Shown piece by piece: positions 22,896 to 35,251 of a stretch of DNA of 64,000 bases; within the stretch, counting starts at the first letter, position 1; every line of letters begins with the position of its first letter. The position numbers and the translations under genes are program-made. The notes beneath the pieces are model-generated. The model ran no database searches. It saw only the letters and a program-made list of their open reading frames with translations, and was not told the DNA's origin. Origin of the DNA: Polytrichum commune (lineage: Eukaryota; Streptophyta; Polytrichopsida; Polytrichales; Polytrichaceae); NCBI GenBank assembly GCA_950295325.1, contig OX485809.1:3784001-3848000 (forward strand), in the 5' to 3' direction.

Positions 22896-24843
22896 ACCCC
22901 ATATGCAATTTGCATAAGAATCCTGTGCAAATTCCATCATAAAAACCCTCCTAAACCCCCACATAGAACCATGACTGGTCGATGGCGCTCCAATGGAGAT
23001 ATTTGCAACACATGCAGAAGCTTTGGACATCATCATTTACTTCTCAACCCTTTCCTTTCCACTCTTCTTGCCTGCAAACAGAATCAACCAAAGTGCAAAA
23101 GAACAAACTACCCTCGTACTCTCATCGTGGAATGTAATCCAAGAAGTTGTTGCATCTTTTTGTGCAATTTTCACTCCTAAGAATCTTCGAAAACCATTGG
23201 TCCTGGGAATTGCAGTTCACCCAGTAGGCTTCCAAGCTGTGGGTATGAGGGTGGATCAACAGCCTTTAGAAAGAGGCCAGCACATATTAAGCATGGTTAA
23301 TAGGTTTTAAGCACGTACGTAGTCCAATCTCTTTTTGACATGTGTTTTTTGGCGTTCGTTTTTTGATTCACACCTAACCACACGTCATTCAATATATTTA
23401 GAGTAGAGGCGTCCATAACTGGACACTTAAGAGATTCTCTGCTAGATTTGGAGAAGTATAAGACGGTGCATTTTTTTCTAGTGGAGGAAGATAGTAATCA
23501 AGATAACTACAAAAGTGTAGGTAATTTTACTCCTTAGAATTTGAAAATATTGTGAACTCTTTTTAGCCAAAAGTTGGCCCAAACATATTACCAATGTCCA
23601 AAGACTCTTATAACCGCTCATTTTAATTGCTTATTCCTCCTCACTTTAGCACTCAAACCAAGACATGTGTCGTGGCATTATTGGTTCCGACCTAATCGAA
23701 ATTCAATCCCAACATAATCAAAATTCAATCACAACCTAATGGAAATTTAGTCCCAACCTGTTCAAAATTCCGGTACCCTATAGATTTCTAATGGGGTCCT
23801 TACTAGGTGCGTCTACTATAAGTGTCGTTGGATTGAGATAAATTATAACCAAATTAGGCCCATTTACCTCAACCAATTATGCACAAATGTGTCTCATTCT
23901 ATTCTACATGCTTAGTAACATGCTCTGCCATTTTGAAGTCTAGTTTGCCACGTGGCTAGCCACAATGATTCAGTAGGAGCCATAATGGGCCGGTCCCATC
24001 AAAGTATGAGGTGTAGGAAGAAAAGTTTAGAAAAATTAGGGTTGCCGATAGTCTAGGTCAAGAAGCTATAGCCCTAGAGCCAAAAGGTTGATCTTATAAT
24101 TATGGTTTGATGTTATATTCGTTTTAATGATGTGATGAAAACTAGGCTAATTGAGCTCTATGCTAACTAAGGATATACCCTATGCATTTGTATGTTTACC
24201 TTAGGTGTTTGCAGGGACTGCAGTCCAAGATACTATGTGTATGATGATTCGTGAATGATATAAGTTGATGAAAAGAAGATAAAATGAATTAAAAGGAAGA
24301 ATGAATCATTTAGCACAACAATTTGGTTTATGACTGATGAGTCATGACATTAAATGAATAATTTAATTAAGGAAGAAGATACTAACCCCAATAGGATGAA
24401 AATCCATTGGAAGACTATGGCCACATGAGGCAAAGACTATTACCCAAGCTAAAAGAGCATCACGATTGATGTAGAAGCATGTCATCAAGTTTTTAATGGT
24501 CATCACGTAGGATCGACCCATGCACAGCTAAAGATACACGAATGAACTTTAAGTGGGAAAGCAATAAGTGATGAACCCTATCAAACGGAAATTCGGAGAA
24601 AAAATACTCTGGATTGTTACAAAATTCCTTAAACCAATGCGATACTAATCCTTATAAATTCTAAATTAGTCTTCCTTGAAACTCTGTACCCTGAGTTGTT
24701 TGTTGTTTTTTATTTAACTTGTGGCAAAGACCTAAACTACAATTAGGTCGTCTCAAATCTTTCTTCCAATTGGATGATCAAGTTGACATTGTCAACCTCA
24801 ATCTTACTAAGGCCACTGCACTAGTTTACTCTAGGAAACTATG
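22896..24843. other. Intergenic DNA, no gene recognised
   Basis: An open frame at 22993-23310 (105 codons) has no recognised domain. A short degenerate tandem repeat of about 24-32 bp (cctaatcgaaattcaatccc and variants, three to four units) lies at about 23690-23775. Confidence 0.5.
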
Positions 24844-25068
24844 ATCGGGGACAACCAACAATTAGTTACAGATGAACCAATTGAGTTTGAGATATAGCCA
24901 ATTGAAGTTCAAGACTGCAGGATAATTACCAATCATTTGAGAGGAATCTATAGAATATACCCAATTTAATAAAGGAAAACCGGAGGATGTCAACATGTAA
25001 CCGGTTGGACTTGCAAACACTAGGATCTCAACTGCTTATGCCCAAAAATCTCCTTGGCCACTGCTAGG
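24844..25068 (+). mobile_element. CCGGTT-family MITE copy
   Basis: atcggggacaaccaacaatt at the start, gaggatgtcaacatgtaacc and ggttggacttgcaaacacta in the middle, and cccaaaaatctccttggcc at the end. About 225 bp, same orientation as the 25812 copy. Confidence 0.7.
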
Positions 25069-25811
25069 GAGTTAGGTTTTTGGCACTCTGTTGATGTACC
25101 ATGGCGGCATTCAAGCACCATGCATATATATAAGAAGATAGTTACCTTGATATCATGGAAGTGAAGGTGAAGATGAAGGTGAGGTGCTTCTTCTCCAGAA
25201 TTTTATGAGGGCCTTTCATACGGAATCGTGTGCGCTTTTGCACCAAGTGAAAAGAATCACGGGTGCTGTGGGTTGACTCATGTTTACAATCTCGGTACTT
25301 GGCTGTACCTTCTCACCTTTTTTTTTTTTAATTGGAGGGCATCTCACCTACCTAGGGTCCAACTGCACCACCTAGTTAAGAGAATTGTAGGCTGCCCACA
25401 TATATTGGTGGTGGCTAGCAGTGAACACGCGAACTCCGTTCATTACCAGAGAAGAAACGCTAATCCTGATGGGACCAGTGTGATTGAAATGCCCATTCGA
25501 CCCACCCTTGGTATTATGCCCACTGGGCATAATAACAGTGGTGCATGACTACTAACCCCTCTCGGGATGGGCACTATAATAACCAGGGTAACCAAGGTGA
25601 TCATGGAAACTTAGTGATTGGATGATTGTTGTATTGGTGGTGTTAGTGTGCTTGTGATGTTTGTAAGGGTATGTGGTGTGTGTTTCTTTGTGTGGTGGTC
25701 GCCGAGTGGGCTACTCAGTGGTTCTTTAAATGTGGGGGGTAGTGGCACCTGTTTCTGTTCACTACCACTAGTAAGTGTGGGTGAAAGTTATTTCGTTGGG
25801 TGGAAACCACT

Positions 25812-26032
25812 ACTCGGGGAGAACCAGTGGTTAGTTCCAAATGAACCGGTTGAGTTTGAGAAATAACTGGTTGAAGTTCAAGGCTTCAAGAGATTTACCA
25901 ATCATTTTAGAGAAATTTATAAAATATATATCAAATGAATAAAGCAAAACCAGAAGATGTCAACATGTAACTGGCTGGATTTAGAATCATTAGGGTCTTG
26001 ACCGACTTTGCCCAAAAACTTTCCGAGCACTG
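25812..26032 (+). mobile_element. CCGGTT-family MITE copy
   Basis: Well-preserved copy from ctcggggagaaccagtggtt to gcccaaaaactttccgagca. The ends CTCGGGGAG and CTTTCCGAG are imperfect inverted repeats. The (C)13 tract at about 26077-26089 lies just outside. Confidence 0.7.
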
Positions 26033-26089
26033 GTGCAAACTTATTTCCTACCTAAGAAAAGTTTTTGGTTGTTACCCCCCCCCCCCCCA

Positions 26090-26802
26090 CTACAGTAGTT
26101 TGTATGTGTGACAAATTTCATTTGATGTTCAACTTCAAATCCAAAGTGTTATGTGACGTTTTCAAAAAATAAAATGAATGTCAATTGACATCTACATTTT
26201 TTCTTCTAAAATGTCATCTCAATGTCACATGCATGGTAGTACATGTTATTTCAATTTCTACTGTGTCAATCAATGTGTGATTTTTCCCTTCACAAATCAC
26301 ACTCCATGTCAACTTCTAAATTGTGTGTGTCAATTGACGTGCATTTTTTTTGGGTGCAAGATTTTGAGTGTCAAACGTCAAAAACTTGCAAAAAAATTGT
26401 CCAAAATGCACCTTGCCCCCCACAGTCCACTAAACAATAAAAGGGCCTTGTTGTATTTAGGTTCATCATTTTTTATTTGTGTTGCTCAATACTAATTGTA
26501 AACCGACTGAGTAGTGTCACCAACACTAAGAACATCACATTACATGCCATTCCTTTTAAACAAATTTGGGTATTAGAGATTTACATTGTTACTATCACTT
26601 ATTAAGTGGTTTTTCGTCCAACTTTAAATCATCCACAACAATATTCATTACATAATACAAGGAAAAACTGAAGCATTTCAATTAATAGCAAATCGATAAA
26701 ATAAATAAAAAATAAGGATAGTTTCAAGTTGGCTCAAAATTCTCTAAATAATTAAACTAGTATTTAGTAGTAAATATAATCTAACTAACAATCATAGCAC
26801 AT
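26090..26802. other. AT-rich intergenic DNA, nothing recognised
   Basis: No gene or repeat boundary identified. Short self-similar phrases around 'tcaatgtcacatg' and 'tgtcaattgac' occur at 26160-26340. Confidence 0.4.
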
Positions 26803-28319
26803 TGTGAGCCCAAGGTGGTGCCCACATGTGTTCTTAATCTTAAAGGGTTCTCAAAACTTAGACTTTGATTTTTGTTCAATTATTTAAAAATATAAAAACT
26901 TGCAGTGTTCTTAGTTGTTAGTTGAATTAAACATTAGGTTGGGTTTTTAGTGCTTAGTGCTAATGGGGATTTTGATAGTTGTTTTGAAAGTGGTTCGTTA
27001 GGTTTTAGTCTTAAAGGCTTAAGCTTTGCAAGTTAGGTGTTATTGATTTAAATAGGACTAGGCAGTGTTTGTTTAAGGCCAGGGCCACTGTGCCCTAGTT
27101 AATTCCGGGGTCTGGGACTCGGAAGGAGGCGGTTGAGGCCACCCCCTGGACTCTTGTTCTCTCTCTCTCTCTGGAACCAACAAGGTTGGGCTATGGCGGC
27201 GAAGCCATTCTTCGGTGAGTGCATTCGGTGATCAAGGATTTTGAGCCGGATAGAGGATTCCAGCAAAGAAGCCTGGGTGGGGATGGCTCAACCAAGAGGT
27301 TCGGGGAGTGGGTGAATGAACAGGGGCCAAGGTGGCTGATCAGAGGCTGAAGCAAGGAGCTTCGGACTCCTCCCATCGACTGATGCTCAAGATTGTCAAC
27401 TGAATCTACTGGCTGATCTCGGGGATGGGGCAGACACGAGAGGTCGAATTCGAAAGAGCCAACCAGTGCCGAATGGTAGCTCGGAGTTGAGGGGGACTAC
27501 TGTCTCAAGCCAGGTGCGGCAGCGATTACCCACTGGCATCAATTAAATCTGGGCACTCCAGATTTGGGGGCATTCTCGCACACTCACATGCGGAGAGGAT
27601 GGTCAAATTCGTCAATGCGACCTACCTGAACAGAATTGAGCGAGGTGGCTGGTGGGCAGACTGCCGAGGGAGGAAATGTTGTGAAGAGGTTGCAATAGGC
27701 AACGATAGGGCTCAGATCTGAGAGGAACAAGGTGGGCAGGGGAGAGTGAGGCGATGGCTGGGAAAGGCGAGGGCTGCAGTCTGCTGGGAGGTGGCTGGTA
27801 TGGCAGCCATCGGATGAGGAAGTTTGTCTGAGCCTTTGAAGGCACAGGGAGCCAGTTGGGTTTGAATAGAGGGAAGACATACCATTTAGGCTGAGGAGGT
27901 CAATGGGCAATTAGCCAGTGGGTTAGTGAGTGGGAAATCAGATGACTAAGTGGGACATTAGGGGGGTAACCAGATAGGAAGTGATTAGGTTGAGTTATGA
28001 TTATAAGCAAACCAAGTGTGAAATTGGTGTTGCCTCATCATCACTAGGGAATTGGTCAGGTTAGTTAGGTAGTTAATGAACTAGGGGGAGTTGTTGATGT
28101 TTCTTAGTTGATTTTGTTTGGCGATGATTGCAAGGGGAAAGAGTATTTCTAAATACTCGTAACTTGTGTTCATTAAATAAAGAGTTGTGTGTTCAAATGG
28201 TCACATTTGTGTGGCATTGGGAGCCAGTCATAAGGACTAAGTAGAATCAAACAAGTGCATGTGAGCCACAGGCTCCCACCCGGATTACGACGCTTAAGGG
28301 TGGGGGTTTAGGGCTGACA
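26803..28319 (+). mobile_element. Solo LTR A, target duplication CACAT
   Basis: Starts TGTGAGCCCAAGGTGGTGCC and ends GGTTTAGGGCTGACA, with CACAT at 26798-26802 and again at 28320-28324. TG...CA ends and a perfect 5-bp duplication define a 1517-bp LTR with no internal region, i.e. a solo LTR left by recombination. Near the 3' end an 8-bp-stem hairpin (28141-28158) precedes AATAAA at 28176. A GC-rich middle at about 27100-27900 contains no credible gene. Related to the LTRs at 29447 and 52972. Confidence 0.9.
28141..28158 (+). promoter_or_regulatory. LTR 3'-end stem-loop before poly(A) signal (LTR A)
   Basis: GAGTATTT-CT-AAATACTC, a perfect 8-bp stem, followed 17 nt later by AATAAA. The equivalent hairpin in LTR B is AGTATT-TCTC-AATACT and in LTR C AGTGTT-TTTC-AACACT. 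One base pair is changed on both sides. Confidence 0.6.
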
Positions 28320-28634
28320 CACATTATCAAAAAGAAAATAAAAATGTAGAATTTATATATTTATATAATATCATGGAATTCTATCATAAATAGAATCATG
28401 ATGGTTGCATAGTAGATAATATAAAGAAAAATTGTATATAACAACATATGTATCTACGTATTCAAAATATGGGAAGAAAAATTGCTACATATATCTATTA
28501 ATTCAATTATAGATTATCATAATGTGTCGATTTCCTCATGTACCTATGTACCTCTACAACCTCTAGCTGAATGCAATGAGTACCAACATGAATAATAACT
28601 CCGATATGCAAAGATTCTCTCACCTGGATGATGG

Positions 28635-28661
28635 TAAACCCTAAACCCTAAACCCTAAACC
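28635..28661. repeat. Interstitial telomeric repeat (AAACCCT)n
   Basis: Nearly four perfect AAACCCT units, the plant telomere sequence. They lie exactly where the minus-strand copia integrase reading frame ends (after residues SPSIIRYM), so they mark a breakpoint in the element. Confidence 0.9.
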
Positions 28662-29446
28662 ATGTACCGGATGATGCTGGGAGAATCATATCCGAGGTAT
28701 ATATCCTCATGTCAATGAGGTCCTATGGTTTTGCGTTGTGGGTTGGGGACAGATACCCACACATTGCATCCGAACACACGTAGGTGGGATATGTTGGGTG
28801 GCTGGCTGGCAAGGAGCTCAAATGGCGTTTGGTGGTTTAAGAGGGTAGGTTTGAGTCGTAGGTGGGCTGCAGCATGCAAGATAGTATGCCCCTAGAATGA
28901 ATTGGGAAGTTTGGCATGAAGGAGAAGGGGTCGGAAAACTAACTGATTTTTTTTTATAAAAACAACCGTTTCGTGAATGTTCATAGGGTGCAAAATATAT
29001 AAGGGTTATACCTGAAGCGGTACAAAACTCCTCAAATGCATGAGACCTAAATTCTAAAACATTGTCCATGCGTAAAAATTTGACAGGATGATTTGGAATA
29101 TGGTTTTTATAATGTAGCAAAATTGCCAATATCTGGAGAAATATAAGATTTTTGGTGGTCAATAAGGCTACCTCTAGAATGCTTCCAGATGCATCTACAA
29201 ATACAAAGAAATAGTGGAATGAACATGAAGGAGGATTGATCAGCCGACAAATGTCCCCTTGAAGTCGGTGTAGAGGTGGCAACAATTCGTTGGGTAGTTG
29301 CCATTGTGATCGTCTTTTGAACATCTTCCCTTAGATGCAGGCTTCACAAGGAGCAGTTTTGTTGGCATCAGCTGTGGTGAGGTTGTGCCCAGCCAAAAAG
29401 GGAAGCACTCGCTTAAAGATCGTTGTGTCATGATGTCCAAGTCTGC
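28662..29446 (-). pseudogene. copia integrase fragment (remnant 1)
   Basis: Starts with the GAG-pre-integrase motif HSRLGHHDTTIFKRVLPF, then CxxC (ANKTAPCEAC), the integrase core (FFVFVDASGS, FLRMDNVLEFRSHAFEEF, SGITLIYFAPYEHSRNG) and a C-terminal part SHLRVFGC...YDSPSIIRYM. The core DDE residues sit in VDAS, RMDN and the YEHS/Glu region, but frameshifts and stops (near 28810-28930 and 28715) break the frame. In a live element it would insert cDNA into host DNA. Confidence 0.85.
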
Positions 29447-31141
29447 TGTGAGCCCAATATGGTGCCCATAGGTGTGTTTAGCCCTTAGGATTCATTTAAA
29501 AACCGTGTTGTGTTTTTTTTATTAATTATTCAAAAGCATAAAAAGCGTGAAGCTGTGAGTTGAAGTGTGAATTACATTAGTAGCTTGCAAGTTAGTCTTT
29601 AATCAGTTAGAGGGGGGAAAGGAAATTGGTGGGAAACTAGTTAGGAAGATGGTTGGACCTTTGGGGGTTAAGCTAGGTGGATGGGTTTTATTATTTGAAT
29701 TAAGGGTAGGGGTTGTTCGTTTTAGGGGGGTTAGGACTAAATGGATAGAGCTGGGAAATCTGAGGACAAGGGCCGAGGAGGAAACAAATCTGGGGCTCTC
29801 TGGTTTTTTTGGTTGCAGCTGCTAGGAGGAGGAGGAACGGAGGCAGATGCCAGGATGAGGGAATGCGGGGATCACAGGGGAGGGTGCAAAAGATTGCCTG
29901 CGGCTGAAGGTGTTGGCTTGGGGTCACATTGCGCAATTCGTCAATCCGGAGGCCCAGCTAACTTACAGAAGCTCTTGAGAGGAGTGAACGGTATGCTGAT
30001 CTCCGGGTAATGCACGTGGGTTCCAGCTACCTGAAGGCTGAAGATGGTGGCGGGAGATAATTACATGAGGATGCAAGATCACCCTGAGATGAAGGGCGGA
30101 GAGAATCAGAGTCCTGTGAAGGAGGAGGGCAGAAACCCACACAAGCAGCTCGAAATTCATCCAGGGAAGCTCCCTTTTTGGGCGCTGGTGGAAGCATTTC
30201 CGACCATCTGTTGACTCCTCGAAGTAGCTAGGCTGTGGGTTGAGGGAGTAGGGAGGAATCAGGCAATTCACTTGCATTGTCCTTGATGATAAAAATTTAC
30301 TTAACAATTGCATTCAGAATTTTGGGTTGGTAGGGGAGTTGGCATGCGGAAGAATTGGTGCAGGCAGGGGATCACTGGGAGACTAAGATGCTCAAAGGAG
30401 GTCGCTTGAAATTGTGTGGCTGGAAGGTTTCGTTGGCGAGTTAGAAATTCCAGGGGGGGGGGGAGGAGAAGGATCAGAAGAGGACCTCTCCGGGGAGCTG
30501 CTGGCATTCGGAGCTTTGATTCAGGGCGTCCCAGACTGAGCCACTCAGACCTCCTTGCACTGGGGAGACCGAATTGAATCTGGTCCCACTCTGCCCGGCA
30601 CTCCTCGCTGGACAGGGGGTTAGGTGTGAAATGTTAGCACTGGGCTGTTATGCTTTGAACTAGTGAGGGCCCAACCAAGAGCTGAACTACCTCTTGAATG
30701 CACAGTGGTGAGGTTGAGATCAAGGTTAGCTAAGGGGGTTTGCAGTTAGGTGAGGATCTCCTAAGGGATAGAGGTTAGAGTTGTTGGATTATGCGAGGAT
30801 GAAGGGATTAGGGAATTAAGGGGGAAGGGGAGAGCCAACCCGATTATCAACTCGGGTGGCATTAACCCTCCTTGGTGTGGATCTGTTGGGGTACTGAGGG
30901 TTTAAAAAGATAGAGTTGAGATTTGACATGTAACTATGGTTGGCAATGGCCATGAGGGAACATAGTATTTCTCAATACTTACCCTCAGTGCAAGTTGAAT
31001 AAAGGGTTGGATGTTCAAATGTTTATGTTGGTGGAGCAATTAAAATTTAGTCTAAGGGCTAAGTGGAACCAACCTAGTACATGTGAGCCGTAAGCTCTCA
31101 CCCGGATTACGACGCATAAGGATGGGGGTTTAGAGCTGACA
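29447..31141 (+). mobile_element. Solo LTR B, target duplication TCTGC, nested in copia remnant 1
   Basis: Starts TGTGAGCCCAATATGGTGCC and ends GGTTTAGAGCTGACA, flanked by TCTGC at 29442-29446 and 31142-31146. Length 1695 bp. Removing it plus one target copy rejoins the copia frame in phase (...ALSDI, stop, HSRLGHHD...). Hairpin 30964-30979 and AATAAA at 30998 lie near the 3' end. A G-rich middle (29740-30620, with a G run near 30450) differs from LTR A, so the family is old or its U3 is variable. Confidence 0.92.
30964..30979 (+). promoter_or_regulatory. LTR 3'-end stem-loop (LTR B)
   Basis: AGTATT-TCTC-AATACT, 18 nt before AATAAA (30998-31003). Same position as in LTRs A and C. Confidence 0.6.
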
Positions 31142-31146
31142 TCTGC

Positions 31147-31724
31147 TGTGTTATATATCGGAGAGGGCTGTTGCCGTAAAAAATAGGCCATGTTTTTGTT
31201 TTTGGGCTAGGTTCAGGGCTCTCGCACCAATTATTTTCTCCCGTGCAGCCTTTCCAACCTCTTTCTCCACCTGAAGGACAAGGCTAATTGCTTTGATAGC
31301 AATCTCATATAGGCCGTCGACTCCCGCAAATGCGGTGGCAAGGAATCTCCGCCCTTGCTTGAGTTTCAGCGGCTCTTCATCTTTTTTTAGCGTAGTAGAG
31401 ATGTTGATTTTATTGGCCCTTAGGTCCCAATAGCTGATTAGGCATTGGGAGACATCAGGGGCATACATGGCCCCTCTGCATATTATGGGATGGTTCCCAG
31501 GCAATAACATTGTTTTCTCACCTTCTTGGAAGGTTAAATTCTTTCGACCAACTATAATGGTTACATGACAAGTATTCCACTTTGTAGTGTTTGTTGGAAA
31601 AGAAAATAAAAATTGGACTCCTCAATATTGTATGAGTTGAGGCGTTGTCTAGGAAATCAACCTCTAAATTCTGAGTCATTGGAGTCTTTGATATCATGAA
31701 GTTCTCGATGTCTATATCAGACAA
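31147..31724 (-). pseudogene. copia protease region (remnant 1)
   Basis: FLDNASTHTILR corresponds to the retropepsin active-site segment (normally D-S-G/A-x-T-H-T), with the Asp kept but neighbours changed. Downstream MLLPGNHPIICRGAMYAP and LKQGRRFLATAFAGVDGLYE are typical of the stretch leading to pre-integrase in this copia clade. A break around 31515 separates two reading frames. Confidence 0.75.
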
Positions 31725-31739
31725 AGAAATAATAGAGAC

Positions 31740-32622
31740 AGTATCTGATTCTCTATTTTGACTAGGGAATTATAAAAATTCCGTATACATCTCAACTATA
31801 TAAGTTGAGGCTCGGTAGTCACGAGCAAAATGACCTTGTCTACTACATTTATGACATGTAGATGAAGAGGAAGATGTCTCCTTTCGTGGGTGATGTTTCC
31901 GTGGAACATACATGGTATTATGATTCTGGTGTTTAGACCTAAACTCTTAAAAGGTGGCCAACGCTTAAATCCTCTAGATAAACGACGCGGGGCCTCTGAA
32001 AAATGAAGAGTAGTGAGAATGGAGGAAATTGTGGCATAAATTTCCCAGGCGGGTCTAGACTCAACATTTTAAAGTAAAATTTGTTGGTGTTTTTTTTACG
32101 AGGAACAGATGTGACATTAGCTAACTATGCTTTTTGAACTTAATATTCCTATACTATTGTGCAAAAATTGCAATGGCAGGAGGAAAGGTGGAAAGAGTCT
32201 TATCTATCAATTAAGACTCAATGATTTATTCGCTGCACAATTGGAGTTGTACAGTAATGCAGTGCAACTCTGAGTTGAAAAATAAGAAGTCAGGGAAGTT
32301 GAACACTCATAGGTTAATCCATTCATTTATGGCTTGAGGTAGAAAGATTGTTTGTTCGTGGTGAAACATGATCGTCAACTTGAATGTATTGTTGTCAGAA
32401 AGAAGGATCTAGGTGCTTGCGGAGAATGAACAAAGTTTGTCATTTCATAACATCAAGAAGTCCCTCTGTAGTATAAGTGTATAAGTAAACAGCCAAGCCC
32501 TCAACGGTTAAAACAACTTTTGCATCATTGATCCATTCTTAGAAGTTAATACCATTTGTAGTGAGAAGACTAAATAAGAAGGGTTGCAGACAAATATCGG
32601 ATGAAGTCTTGTAAGTGGCCAT
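31740..32622 (-). pseudogene. copia gag region (remnant 1)
   Basis: Starts MATYKTSSDICLQPF with NGINFxEWINDAKVVL, the conserved gag N-terminal pattern, at ATG 32620-32622. Several stops follow. A zinc knuckle CHKCSRQGHFARDY at about 31820-31860 has its last Cys replaced by Tyr. Gag would form the particle and bind RNA in a live element. Confidence 0.75.
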
Positions 32623-33636
32623 GGATATAAGTTTGTCTATATAAGAAGGTTATGGTTTTCAGTTTAAGGCCATTATAAATGATAATGAAATAAGTTTGAT
32701 TTTCTAGAGAGTGTTATGTTGATTTAGAAAAGTGTTGGAATTAGATCATAGCAAAAAATGAAGAGTATAAGTATGAGTCTACATATAGATATTTTACAAG
32801 GAATCATCAATATTTCAGTAAGCAAGTTGACTGATATATACTAAGATGAAACTGAACAAAGGGTATAGAGATATAGCGCAGTTGCATAAATAAAACAACC
32901 TCTTAAGGTTATAAGAAAGGGGAGATAAAAGAGTATCTAGGTGAGACGATATCTACAAGTTGATGATAGTGGTTTTAGATTACATATATGTACAAAAAAT
33001 CAGTTTGAAGTTCTAAGAGAAAACTGCTGATATCAGAGAGTTAACAGTTTGTTTGAAAAGAACTCAACTTATTAGAAGACAAGGGAAGGAGTGCAGACTT
33101 GAAGTAACGAGTTGAAATGCAAACATGAATGATTGCAGAAGGAAAATGAACGTGTCAGAGGACAAGGAGCAGATGCTTAGCGAATAAGTGGTCAGATCGC
33201 TATCGGAGTATCGAATAGGAGTCGGTCAAAGACATGTTGTTGAAGATGTTGCTATTGCGGCAACTAAAGTGTTGCTGGGGTGGCAACTAGGATGCTTGCT
33301 CGAGTGGTGACGAAGTTGCGGCTGGAGCTATGGGGTTGAAGCTGCCGCAACACTCAAGGTGGAAGTTGTTGCGGCGGCTATAATAGGATAATGATGCAGC
33401 AGCAAGAAGTTGTCTACATGTGCTTGCTAAGGAAAAAAAGGAGAGCTATAAGAGTTGTTCAAACTAGAAAAACTAGAATGCCAAGGTTCGATCAAAATGT
33501 AGAAGAATGTTGTAGGCAGGTGTACGAGCAATCCTGTTGATAACGTGTTGAGAGTATCAACGTCTAACCTAAATAAGTAGTAGACCATATCAGTGGAAAA
33601 ATGAATACTCCAATGCCCAGGATCGAGCACTGGACC

Positions 33637-33667
<31 letters not shown>

Positions 33668-33739
33668 AATAAATGTAATTATGGGATACTGCCGCCAGGC
33701 TGCATAGTTTACTACTTACCAAATATAGTCCTGCCTAAT
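32623..33739. other. DNA between the two copia remnants
   Basis: No coding recognised. It probably contains the leader or LTR of copia remnant 1. A GGCAAC/TTGCGGC-rich stretch lies at 33240-33400 and an (AT)n tract at 33639-33660. Confidence 0.4.
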
Positions 33740-34234
33740 CTGTACCTAGTGGGTTTAATTATACCCTGAACCCACAGTTCCTTGGAGGTAGTGCATAGGT
33801 CATATCATCGTATTCTAGCAACATCTTTGGATCGCAGTGCTTCGCACAAATTCAAATGGCCATCCAACAATGCTACATTGGCCCGTTCTTCACCATGTTG
33901 GGTAGAATGTGAATTTTCCACCACTTCCCGGGTAGACATCGCTCCCTCTTAGGATGTCTTCCATCCTTGCCGAATCTCTCAATGTGGCCGTCTTTCTCTG
34001 TGGGAATTTTGATTGTCTTGTCATTTGTAACCAAGTGATCTCTTACTTACTCTTCGCGCTCTTCATCATCATCACAAGAAGATGATTTGGAAGATTCATT
34101 TACAACAACCATTACAGGGCCTTCATTTCTCCCACTTAGACGAATCTCCAAAGTGTTTCCAACGCTCGTGTCATCTTTCATAAACACCACGTCTTTATTT
34201 TTTAGGATCTTTCTAGTTTGTAAACACTATTAGC

Positions 34235-35251
34235 CTATAGGCCTCTGTCCCCCTCATAATAACCCAAAAACAAACATTTCGTGCTCTTTGTATCGAGCAT
34301 ATCCCTTTGTTCATTTAGCACGATTGCGTAGGCAACATATCCAAATACATGCATGTGTGTAATGCAAGGCCTCCTTCCACTCACACTTCTTTGGGCATAA
34401 TGGTATCCAACGCCCTTATTGGACAACGGTTTCGTGTGTAAACCGCATTAACCACTGCTTTGCCCAAAACAATTTGTCAAAATTTTAAGCATGTAGCATG
34501 TTGCTTACTATCTCCACGATGGTATAATTTGCATGCTCCACCACTCCATTTTGTTCAGACATATATAGGATAGACGTTCGCTTCTCGATACGATGATTCT
34601 TCAAAAAATGTTGAATGCTTTGGAAACAAATTTTCTGTCATTGTCTGACCAAAACGTTTTGATTTTGTGCTCCGATTATATCTCTACGAGTGCCTTGAAT
34701 TCTTTGATCTTCTCAAAACAATCCCCTTCGGATTTCAACACATACAACCACACATTCTTTAAAAAATAATCAATGAAAGTTACAAAATACCTTGCACCGC
34801 CCATAAATGTAGTCCTCATGGGACCACACATGTAGAAATGCACGATCTCCAAAGGCTTGGTCGTTCGCCTCCCTCCTTCATTCGGAAACGCAGCCATATG
34901 ATGTTTGTCTTCGATGCACACTTCACAAAACAAGGAGGATATAAGGCAAGAATATTTGCCAAAGTTCATACCACTTATCATATTTTGGAGGGTATGAACA
35001 CCCTTCATGTTTAAATGGCCAAGGCAGCAGTGCCAAAGATCTAACGTGTCATCTCCCGTTGGAGATTGCACCAAATTGGCCGTTTCCGCTTTGTACATCT
35101 TCACAAAATTGATCTCGTACAAGTTGCGTTCACATGGCGTAATCGCAGTGGCTAAACTATTGCAAAATTTGACAATGTATTCATTTAGGTTGAAGTGGAC
35201 CTTCAAACTATTCAACATAAGTTTGCTTACCAAGAGCAACTTGGCATTCAA
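34235..35251 (-). pseudogene. copia pre-integrase and integrase (remnant 2)
   Basis: LWHCCLGHLNMKGVHTLQNM is the pre-integrase motif, CEVCIEDKHHMAAFPNEG the CxxC stretch, and FYMCGPMRTTFMGGARYFVT (then FIDYF) the integrase core start, with the first Asp replaced (YMCGP for the usual D-x-C-G-P). The frame breaks near 34676 and resumes as THMHVFGYVAYAIVLNEQRD, then LDTKSTKCLFLGY at 34235-34426. Confidence 0.85.

Larger units (their letters stand above)
28662..32622 (-). mobile_element. Ty1/copia remnant 1 (gag-PR-IN), interrupted by a solo LTR
   Basis: Minus-strand order gag, zinc knuckle, protease, GAG-pre-integrase and integrase core is the Ty1/copia order. The coding is split by solo LTR B (29447-31141) and stops at the telomeric tract 28635-28661. 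Reverse transcriptase and RNase H are absent. Stops occur in gag and one at the LTR junction, so it is a dead copy. Its own LTRs were not identified; 32623-33640 is upstream DNA that could include the leader or LTR. Confidence 0.88.

Noticed and set aside
22993-23310. 105-codon open frame as a small gene
   Set aside because: No recognised family, no splice or start support, and it overlaps another frame of equal length.
25228-25548. 106-codon open frame
   Set aside because: No domain; composition is that of translated repeat or intergenic DNA.
29700-30507. Several open frames in the G-rich part of LTR B
   Set aside because: LTR interior with skewed base composition; frames on both strands overlap and none resembles a known protein.
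26803-31141. LTRs A and B as the two ends of one short retrotransposon with integrase between them
   Set aside because: Each LTR has its own perfect target duplication (CACAT and TCTGC), and the integrase between them is on the opposite strand and joins in frame to copia protease beyond LTR B.
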